In this document: piece by piece, positions 54,701-64,000 of the stretch
Layout of the letters: every line of letters starts with the position of its first letter
Position numbering within the stretch: the stretch's first letter is position 1
The notes under the pieces: generated by a model
The model's database searches: none
Told to the model about the DNA's origin: nothing
Seen by the model: the letters and a program-made list of their open reading frames with translations, nothing else
Assembly: GCA_964291335.2 (NCBI GenBank)
Contig: OZ219748.1
Span: 930,001 to 994,000, forward strand
Direction of reading: 5' to 3'
DNA from: G964291335 sp964291335
GTDB taxonomy: Bacteria; Chloroflexota; Dehalococcoidia; Lucifugimonadales; UBA3495
DNA: 64,000 nt
Program-made: the position numbers and the translations under genes

Positions 54701-57700
54701 GGACGCAAGGACGCTGGGGTGCGGTCTATCCCCGCGTGGGCGGGGGAACCTTCTTTGCGTCAGCGGGGGTTCAACCCAATCGAGGTCTATCCCCGCGTGG
54801 GCGGGGGAACCAGCGAATTTCTGCTGTGCCGCCGAGCCGCTCAGGGTCTATCCCCGCGTGGGCGGGGGAACCGTCGGTTTCGGCATCGCCGGCGTCGCCG
54901 TGACGGGTCTATCCCCGCGTGGGCGGGGGAACCGCCTACCCCTACGCCTACGCCTACGCTGCCGGCGGTCTATCCCCGCGTGGGCGGGGGAACCGCCGCC
55001 GGATTACGATATTCCCGTGCGGCCAGCGGTCTATCCCCGCGTGGGCGGGGGAACCATAGGCCTCCTGGTGCAAGCGGATCAGGTCAGCGGTCTATCCCCG
55101 CGTGGGCGGGGGAACCCTATGACCCGTCAAAGGTGGCCGCGAAGGGTCCGGTCTATCCCCGCGTGGGCGGGGGAACCGCACCTATTCGGCGGTTGCCGCG
55201 GCTGGAGAGCGGTCTATCCCCGCGTGGGCGGGGGAACCTCTATGAGTGGCGCCAGCGTACTACCGACCCCGGGTCTATCCCCGCGTGGGCGGGGGAACCG
55301 AAGGCAGGTGCGTCAGGCGTTTCCCACCGCAGGGTCTATCCCCGCGTGGGCGGGGGAACCGGCCGGCAGTGGGGAAGGCAGGTGCGTCAGGCGGGTCTAT
55401 CCCCGCGTGGGCGGGGGAACCTCATCCGGCTTCCCGGACAACTGCCAATGCTCCGGTCTATCCCCGCGTGGGCGGGGGAACCATCCAGCAAATATGCTGA
55501 CAGGTACGCCAGAGCGGTCTATCCCCGCGTGGGCGGGGGAACCCCAGCGTCAGGGTGCCCGCCCCGATTGTCAGGGGATCTATCCCCGCGTGGGCGGGGG
55601 AACCCCGCCATTTCCAGGGGGTCGACAGTTTCCTGGGGGTCTATCCCCGCGTGGGCGGGGGAACCTCGCCGGCGCGCTTCCGCAGATACGGAACAAGCGG
55701 TCTATCCCCGCGTGGGCGGGGGAACCTAGCATGCCGCTCACTGACGCAGGCGGTCCGGGGGTCTATCCCCGCGTGGGCGGGGGAACCCAAGCGGCGGCTC
55801 TGGCCGACCTGATGGATCAGGGTCTATCCCCGCGTGGGCGGGGGAACCGACTATATGCAGCAGCTGGTGGTAGTGGCCGGGGGTCTATCCCCGCGTGGGC
55901 GGGGGAACCCTAGGAGGCACAAATATGCCGATTTATGGTCCAGGTCTATCCCCGCGTGGGCGGGGGAACCGTGGGGTTGCGGCGGGTGGCCGGGGGCCTA
56001 GAGGGTCTATCCCCGCGTGGGCGGGGGAACCACCCCCCGCCGCTACCAGGGTAGCGGCCCCGGCGGTCTATCCCCGCGTGGGCGGGGGAACCCGATAGCA
56101 AGCTCTGGCGACAGGCCGCCGTGAGGTCTATCCCCGCGTGGGCGGGGGAACCCTGGACGGCATAGCCCCCCGCCCCCCCCCCGGCGGTCTATCCCCGCGT
56201 GGGCGGGGGAACCCCGTACCCCCGGCCGGTATCGTAGGGTCTGGCGGGTCTATCCCCGCGTGGGCGGGGGAACCCTACCAGCAAACCCGAGGCAGAAACC
56301 CGAACCAGGTCTATCCCCGCGTGGGCGGGGGAACCGACAGGTACGCGAGAGCTTCTGGCGTCAACAACGGTCTATCCCCGCGTGGGCGGGGGAACCCGCC
56401 AGCGTACTACCGACCCCGTCGTGGCGGCGGGTCTATCCCCGCGTGGGCGGGGGAACCATCAGACGCCGCCACGCACGGCACACTAAAGCGGGTCTATCCC
56501 CGCGTGGGCGGGGGAACCTGCGATTAAGTAACAACCATAAGGCAAGCCGGGGGTCTATCCCCGCGTGGGCGGGGGAACCTCTCCTTCAGCGCAATGCGCA
56601 TTGATATACTCCGGTCTATCCCCGCGTGGGCGGGGGAACCGGCATTGGCCGTAGCAGATGATCCCGTCTTTGAGGTCTATCCCCGCGTGGGCGGGGGAAC
56701 CTGCTACGGCCAATGCCAGACCGACTATGTGGCCGGTCTATCCCCGCGTGGGCGGGGGAACCTCTATGAGTGGCGCCAGCGTACTACCGACCCGGGGTCT
56801 ATCCCCGCGTGGGCGGGGGAACCTAAGGGGGGGCATAGCCCCCCCTTAAAAAAAAAGGTCTATCCCCGCGTGGGCGGGGGAACCCGCTGTCGCCGGGCGC
56901 GGTAATGGCAACGGGCGGGTCTATCCCCGCGTGGGCGGGGGAACCGAGGCGATAGCGGTGGGCCGGATTGACCGGCCGGGTCTATCCCCGCGTGGGCGGG
57001 GGAACCGTATCAGAATACCTTTTGCCGAAAAGACAGGCCGGTCTATCCCCGCGTGGGCGGGGGAACCAGCCTACAACCATTTCTACTACACCTTGCTCAC
57101 GGTCTATCCCCGCGTGGGCGGGGGAACCTACACGGATACGAGGCCCAGGACATTTACGTTCGGTCTATCCCCGCGTGGGCGGGGGAACCCACACTCTCGG
57201 CGTGCGCCTGGGCGATGTAGCGGGTCTATCCCCGCGTGGGCGGGGGAACCCAGGCCTTAAAATGCCTTACAGCAAGCCTGAAAGGTCTATCCCCGCGTGG
57301 GCGGGGGAACCAGTTTGGCCCGCGCCGCCCCGGCGATTTGTATGGGTCTATCCCCGCGTGGGCGGGGGAACCCCTGCCAGACCCGGAAGACAAGCGCAAA
57401 CCGCGGGTCTATCCCCGCGTGGGCGGGGGAACCGACGGAACCTTTGCGTAGAATGGCGCCCTTGCCGGTCTATCCCCGCGTGGGCGGGGGAACCATGCCG
57501 GCGGCTACTGCTGCCTTTACCAGCCGGGGTCTATCCCCGCGTGGGCGGGGGAACCCAGGGTCTGCCTGGCATGCCCTGGTAGGGGCCGGGTCTATCCCCG
57601 CGTGGGCGGGGGAACCTCAGCAGGCAAGCGCCTGACCCGGATGATGAACGGTCTATCCCCGCGTGGGCGGGGGAACCCAGACCAGACCAACCCCCCCAAC

Positions 57701-60700
57701 CTAAAGGTTGGGTCTATCCCCGCGTGGGCGGGGGAACCGGAGGAAGTACCGGCAATGCTCAAAGGCAATCCGGTCTATCCCCGCGTGGGCGGGGGAACCT
57801 GTCAGGTCTGCCGGCAGCAAGCCCGGCCAACGGGTCTATCCCCGCGTGGGCGGGGGAACCGTCCTCTAACGACCCGACCCCGCTCTCTATACCGGTCTAT
57901 CCCCGCGTGGGCGGGGGAACCGCCGCCGACTGGGGTCTTGGTACTGCTCCCCGAGGTCTATCCCCGCGTGGGCGGGGGAACCCTACCGCTAGGAGCGTAC
58001 TATGCCAAATGTGGAGGTCTATCCCCGCGTGGGCGGGGGAACCACCAGCCCCCCGGCCACCCGCCGGGGGGCCTGCGGTCTATCCCCGCGTGGGCGGGGG
58101 AACCCAGGTGGCAATCACCGCGGCCTGTCGCCAGAGCGGTCTATCCCCGCGTGGGCGGGGGAACCCCCCGGATCGCCGGCCAGTCGCTGGCGGTGGTGGG
58201 TCTATCCCCGCGTGGGCGGGGGAACCTCAGCAGGGCGGCAAGTCGTGCTTGATGACGTGGGTCTATCCCCGCGTGGGCGGGGGAACCTCCCGCAACGGAA
58301 GCGGAAGTGAACCAGACGGCGGTCTATCCCCGCGTGGGCGGGGGAACCCGCTGGTGAACAGGTCAACAGCTTGTTCCCTAAGGTCTATCCCCGCGTGGGC
58401 GGGGGAACCCGCTCCGGTTGACCCGGGGTCGCTCCCGCCGACGGTCTATCCCCGCGTGGGCGGGGGAACCCTCCCCTCGCAGCGCATTCAACGGACTCGT
58501 CTCGGTCTATCCCCGCGTGGGCGGGGGAACCCTATATCGTCCGGCAAGTCAGGCTTTAACGTGAGGTCTATCCCCGCGTGGGCGGGGGAACCTCCCCGCC
58601 GGGCGTCATCAATGAACCACTGGAGGGTCTATCCCCGCGTGGGCGGGGGAACCGACTGGCGTAACGCTCGCCCATCGTCCGAAGCGGGTCTATCCCCGCG
58701 TGGGCGGGGGAACCCGATACCGCTTGCCCTGGGTATCGCACGCAGGAGGTCTATCCCCGCGTGGGCGGGGGAACCGGCGGTGGCAGGCGGTTTACGGGGC
58801 CGTACTGCGGTCTATCCCCGCGTGGGCGGGGGAACCGCCAGTCGTGGCACCGGCGACACACTGGTAAGCGGTCTATCCCCGCGTGGGCGGGGGAACCCTA
58901 TAACCGGCGAGCCGCCGCCCACCGCAAACCGGTCTATCCCCGCGTGGGCGGGGGAACCCACTGGCTGGCGGGTAACCCTGCCAACGGCTAGGGTCTATCC
59001 CCGCGTGGGCGGGGGAACCGCCAGTCGTGGCACCGGCGACACACTGGTAAGCGGTCTATCCCCGCGTGGGCGGGGGAACCGCCCGGTCTGGTGATGAACG
59101 GCTGACGCATACCGGTCTATCCCCGCGTGGGCGGGGGAACCCTAGCATTGTCGCCAGTAGCACTGTCTCAGGGCGGTCTATCCCCGCGTGGGCGGGGGAA
59201 CCGGCCAGAATTTTTGGCCGCCACGCTGTACGCACGGTCTATCCCCGCGTGGGCGGGGGAACCTCTTCCGACCTGCTGGCCGCCATTGAGAAATCCGGTC
59301 TATCCCCGCGTGGGCGGGGGAACCCTTGAGTGTCGCGCCGGGAACCCACAAGTTTACGGTCTATCCCCGCGTGGGCGGGGGAACCACAAGATGAACCCAC
59401 AGGATTTTCAGGCAATGAGGTCTATCCCCGCGTGGGCGGGGGAACCATGGTGGGCGAAATGGCAGCGGCTGCAGAGGACGGTCTATCCCCGCGTGGGCGG
59501 GGGAACCCAGACCCCGGTCAGCCTGCTGATGAGGTCCGCCGGTCTATCCCCGCGTGGGCGGGGGAACCGTCAAGGTGGCCCTGGTCCCCCAGCGCAACAT
59601 CGGTCTATCCCCGCGTGGGCGGGGGAACCAATCCCGTCCAATATGACGCCAACGGCCTCGAAGGTCTATCCCCGCGTGGGCGGGGGAACCGCTCCCGCAG
59701 GCTCCAGGCCAGCCGCCGCATAAGGTCTATCCCCGCGTGGGCGGGGGAACCCTGAATGTCACCAGTATCAGCGATCGCAGCGGGGGTCTATCCCCGCGTG
59801 GGCGGGGGAACCGCATTGTCCAGCTATCCGGCATATCCGCCCTGGGGTCTATCCCCGCGTGGGCGGGGGAACCTCAAGAATGACAAACTCTCGCAAGCCA
59901 ACCAGGGGTCTATCCCCGCGTGGGCGGGGGAACCCAAAGGTTGGCGTTGCGCCGGGCCATCCGGGCGGGTCTATCCCCGCGTGGGCGGGGGAACCTGCCC
60001 GCAGGCAACGCACTCAAAACGCTGCCCAGGTCTATCCCCGCGTGGGCGGGGGAACCTCTATGAACAACTGGACTGGCTGGAGACTCAAGGGTCTATCCCC
60101 GCGTGGGCGGGGGAACCGCCGCAAGCAGGCTCCCCACACCCGATGGCTGGGGTCTATCCCCGCGTGGGCGGGGGAACCACCGCCGGGTATGCCCTGCTGG
60201 TCGGGTTCGGGGGTCTATCCCCGCGTGGGCGGGGGAACCTCGTGGCCGTGGTCGAGCAGATACCAGCGGGGGGGTCTATCCCCGCGTGGGCGGGGGAACC
60301 CAGGGCGTAGCGGTAGGGAACAGCGGCGGGTGGGATCTATCCCCGCGTGGGCGGGGGAACCCCATCCGAGTATGCAGCCCCAGCACAGAAATCGGGTCTA
60401 TCCCCGCGTGGGCGGGGGAACCCCTCTAGCCCCTCGGCGGGGGCGACTGATCTCAGGTCTATCCCCGCGTGGGCGGGGGAACCTTTCAGGCCACCCTGCC
60501 TGATGACAGCTACGGGGGTCTATCCCCGCGTGGGCGGGGGAACCTGTGAATGTCGGCGGGCCGCCATTGGTCAAAGGGGTCTATCCCCGCGTGGGCGGGG
60601 GAACCGGCCACCGGCTACCAGATCGAACACCGGCTCAAGGTCTATCCCCGCGTGGGCGGGGGAACCGGTTCTCTGCGTCGCCTTTTGCCGAGTGGGTCAG

Positions 60701-63700
60701 GTCTATCCCCGCGTGGGCGGGGGAACCCGGTGGAATATCCGGATCAAGAAAAATCCGACCGGTCTATCCCCGCGTGGGCGGGGGAACCCTCCAGCGCCAA
60801 GCGTTTCAATCGCAGGTGGAGGGTCTATCCCCGCGTGGGCGGGGGAACCGCAACGCCCAGGTAAGACCGTGCAGCCCCCCGGGGTCTATCCCCGCGTGGG
60901 CGGGGGAACCCGCTATCATAACCGCCAGCCCGTCCACCGGGGAGGTCTATCCCCGCGTGGGCGGGGGAACCATCGTGGACAACTCGGCGGCCCATCCGGA
61001 AGCCGGTCTATCCCCGCGTGGGCGGGGGAACCTCCAGCGGCGGTAAATCCCAGGTGAAATGATAGGGTCTATCCCCGCGTGGGCGGGGGAACCTTTGGGG
61101 GGGCGTTCCAACCAAACTATGTTGCCGGTCTATCCCCGCGTGGGCGGGGGAACCCGGTGGCCCTCGGTGGCCCGGTGGCCCGGTAAAGGTCTATCCCCGC
61201 GTGGGCGGGGGAACCGCCGGCTCGGCAAGGCCCTCGTAGATAGCCTCGGGTCTATCCCCGCGTGGGCGGGGGAACCTCTTCAGCAGCCTCTTTCCTACTT
61301 TTTCCCTCGGGTCTATCCCCGCGTGGGCGGGGGAACCCCTCGGCAAGGCCCGGTAACTCGGCAACGGGCCGGTCTATCCCCGCGTGGGCGGGGGAACCCT
61401 CGCCCGTATGCACAGCCCCCGTACCCAACGAGGTCTATCCCCGCGTGGGCGGGGGAACCATAGGAGCTATATGACGAGACCAGCCAAAGAGCGGTCTATC
61501 CCCGCGTGGGCGGGGGAACCCTGCACGCTAGGCGCAAGAATATCATCAATGACGGTCTATCCCCGCGTGGGCGGGGGAACCAGGAGGGCGCCGATAGATG
61601 TGGCGGGGGCCGCGGGTCTATCCCCGCGTGGGCGGGGGAACCGTAGCATAGGTGCCTGGCAGCTGGCGCACGGGCGGTCTATCCCCGCGTGGGCGGGGGA
61701 ACCCGTAGCAGATGATACCGTCCCTGATCAGTTCCAGGTCTATCCCCGCGTGGGCGGGGGAACCGCGGACACCGGATAGTCGCTCGTAAACACAAAGGGT
61801 CTATCCCCGCGTGGGCGGGGGAACCGCCCGGATGGGGCGGCGCAATGCCAACTGCTGGGGTCTATCCCCGCGTGGGCGGGGGAACCCCTACGCCGATATT
61901 CCGGGAACCCGTCAGGCGGGGTCTATCCCCGCGTGGGCGGGGGAACCTCCCGATACTCCCCGCCCACGTCCCCGCCCACGGGTCTATCCCCGCGTGGGCG
62001 GGGGAACCCGTTGGCTTGCGGCGTCCCGTCTTCCGGCAGCGGGTCTATCCCCGCGTGGGCGGGGGAACCGTCGAGTGCATGGGCCACCTGGGACTGGGCG
62101 GCGGTCTATCCCCGCGTGGGCGGGGGAACCTCCGGGCAGGTTCCCCGGCTCTACTGCCAGCAGGGTCTATCCCCGCGTGGGCGGGGGAACCTCATTGCCT
62201 GCACCTCTTGCGGGTTCATCGTTCGGTCTATCCCCGCGTGGGCGGGGGAACCGTCGAGGGCCTCGTCCACCTGGGACTGGGCGGCGGTCTATCCCCGCGT
62301 GGGCGGGGGAACCAGCCCCTGTTTCCGTGCGGCAGCAATGGCCGCAGGTCTATCCCCGCGTGGGCGGGGGAACCCGGGCGTGGCATGCCAGGACCTGAGG
62401 ACGGTCGGGTCTATCCCCGCGTGGGCGGGGGAACCCGCCCCCGTCAGCGTGTCAATTTTCTTTCGTGGGGTCTATCCCCGCGTGGGCGGGGGAACCGTCA
62501 GCGTGCCGTCCGGCTGACTGCTGACATGGGGTCTATCCCCGCGTGGGCGGGGGAACCCAGCAGGGTAAAGGGGATCAGCCATGGGTCGGCGGTCTATCCC
62601 CGCGTGGGCGGGGGAACCTTCACCGGTTCTATTTCAGGCGTGTCAGGCAGGGGTCTATCCCCGCGTGGGCGGGGGAACCGCGGTATTGGCTTCCTGCAGG
62701 TTTGGATGGTGGGGTCTATCCCCGCGTGGGCGGGGGAACCCGCAACAGTGTAGGTTACCGGCAGGTCGCCACCGGTCTATCCCCGCGTGGGCGGGGGAAC
62801 CTTCCCGTTCCCGGCTCTGCCGGATACGCTCCGCGGTCTATCCCCGCGTGGGCGGGGGAACCCCATCACCCCCTTGCGGCTGGTAATAACCAGGGGGTCT
62901 ATCCCCGCGTGGGCGGGGGAACCGGGGCGTCCGCCGGGCGGCTTTCCCGCCAGGCGGGTCTATCCCCGCGTGGGCGGGGGAACCAGCCCGGTCTGGGAAC
63001 TGCAACTCTATGTAGGCGGTCTATCCCCGCGTGGGCGGGGGAACCAAGAGCTTGCTCAGGCCGCAAGGCCGGAAGCGGGGTCTATCCCCGCGTGGGCGGG
63101 GGAACCAATACGGCAAGGTATCCTTCTCTGCGTGGGAACGGTCTATCCCCGCGTGGGCGGGGGAACCCGGAAGCTCAGCAGGAATGAGCGGAATGTCCTC
63201 GGTCTATCCCCGCGTGGGCGGGGGAACCCATAGAACGGGCCATTAAGCCTGAACCAGGTCGGGTCTATCCCCGCGTGGGCGGGGGAACCTCCACGCCGGG
63301 CGTCATCAATGAACCACTGGAGGGTCTATCCCCGCGTGGGCGGGGGAACCATATCGGTAGTCTGCCGGCACTGCCGACGCTGAGGTCTATCCCCGCGTGG
63401 GCGGGGGAACCCCAGGGCCACCGCCAGCTCTACAATGGTACGGGGGTCTATCCCCGCGTGGGCGGGGGAACCTTTTGCCGTCTGACACACGCGACTCTGC
63501 AATCGGGTCTATCCCCGCGTGGGCGGGGGAACCTCGTCGGGGTGGACGCCGTCCACGCCGTCGTGCGGTCTATCCCCGCGTGGGCGGGGGAACCCGGGCA
63601 GGTCAGGCGGCCGCTACCGTCGGCCAGGGTCTATCCCCGCGTGGGCGGGGGAACCTGTAGCCTCCTATATCATCAGATGGCCCCAGTCGGTCTATCCCCG

Positions 63701-64000
63701 CGTGGGCGGGGGAACCACTGTCCAGCACGGCGTCCCTGTGTACGACGGCGGTCTATCCCCGCGTGGGCGGGGGAACCGTGGGACTACAAGGGTAATGCCT
63801 GGGTGCGGTGGGTCTATCCCCGCGTGGGCGGGGGAACCACCGGAATGGTAGGCGTAGGGCAGCGTATCAACGGTCTATCCCCGCGTGGGCGGGGGAACCC
63901 GCCCCGGCGGGGCCGCAGCCGCAAAAGTCGGCGGTCTATCCCCGCGTGGGCGGGGGAACCTTTCGGGACGCCGTCAGGACGCTGTTGTGCGAGGGTCTAT
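39779..64000 (+). CRISPR. Giant CRISPR array, type I-E-like repeat, at least 397 repeats, open at window end
   Basis: Repeat of 28 bp: GGTCTAT, a 6-bp hairpin stem CCCCGC/GCGGGG around GTGG, then GAACC. Spacers are 33 nt, giving a 61-bp period from 39779 to 63994. Following the phase gives 397 complete repeats, 397 spacers and the first 7 nt of another repeat. Two spacers are 32 nt (46151-46182 and 56093-56124), which explains the 2-nt drift. Repeats are almost perfectly conserved; exceptions are listed in the findings. Length and hairpin match Cascade/Cas6e-type arrays, so transcription is probably on the plus strand, with crRNA 5' handles ending GAACC. No cas1-cas2, cascade or cas3 gene is seen in the 39 kb upstream; they may lie past 64000 or elsewhere. 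Confidence 0.98.

Noticed and set aside
39774..63851. Dozens of long plus-strand open frames with SIPAWAGEP, VYPRVGGGT and GLSPRGRGN repeats
   Set aside because: They are translations of the CRISPR repeat in its three stop-free frames; the 61-bp period moves through the frames in turn. No ribosome-binding sites or non-repeat coding signal.

Overview
The window looks like a chromosomal segment of a high-GC Chloroflexota bacterium, probably Dehalococcoidia or a relative. This placement is inferred from gene content: a luciferase-like flavin monooxygenase, several VOC proteins, a split methylmalonyl-CoA mutase, and large Thr/Pro-repeat FN3 surface proteins. No rRNA or tRNA is present to confirm it.

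Layout. 1-1.66 kb: the end of an OppD-type and a complete OppF-type peptide-transporter ATPase (+). 1.87-9.02 kb: a minus-strand block with a TPR protein, a GT2 glycosyltransferase, aspartate kinase, homoserine kinase, GlmS and YvcK. 9.3-12.7 kb: secreted FN3/PT-repeat protein, copy 1. 12.9-16.3 kb: a methylmalonyl-CoA module (mutase large subunit, acyl-CoA dehydrogenase, epimerase). 16.7-19.8 kb: copy 2 of the FN3/PT protein, broken by frameshifts and a stop. 20-22.3 kb: a VOC protein, a membrane-anchored alpha/beta hydrolase and a small Cys-rich protein. 22.4-24.5 kb (-): a DUF1385/YqhQ protein and the L21-L27-L31 ribosomal cluster, with a clear terminator after rpmE. 24.66-29.1 kb: copy 3 of the FN3/PT protein. 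29.5-35.5 kb: gltB-gltD. 35.7-38.4 kb (-): pyruvate kinase and an LLM-class oxidoreductase. 38.6-39.7 kb: a VOC protein and a membrane coiled-coil protein.

39.78-64.0 kb is one uninterrupted CRISPR array with type I-E-like repeats. It has 397 complete repeats plus the start of a 398th at the window edge, so it continues beyond the window. No cas gene is present. The many long reading frames in this part, with peptides such as SIPAWAGEP, VYPRVGGGT and GLSPRGRGN, are artefacts of the repeat.

Two things stand out. First, the array is exceptionally large and records repeated sampling of the same targets: identical, point-mutated, shifted and opposite-strand overlapping spacers. Second, the three paralogous FN3/PT loci each carry a poly-C tract (15, 12 and 28 C) just before the signal anchor. 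They also carry near-perfect 30-bp tandem repeats, a conserved 5' leader and palindromic flanks. This has the architecture of a phase- and length-variable surface-protein family, with copy 2 as a decayed or silent member. That reading is an inference from sequence structure only.
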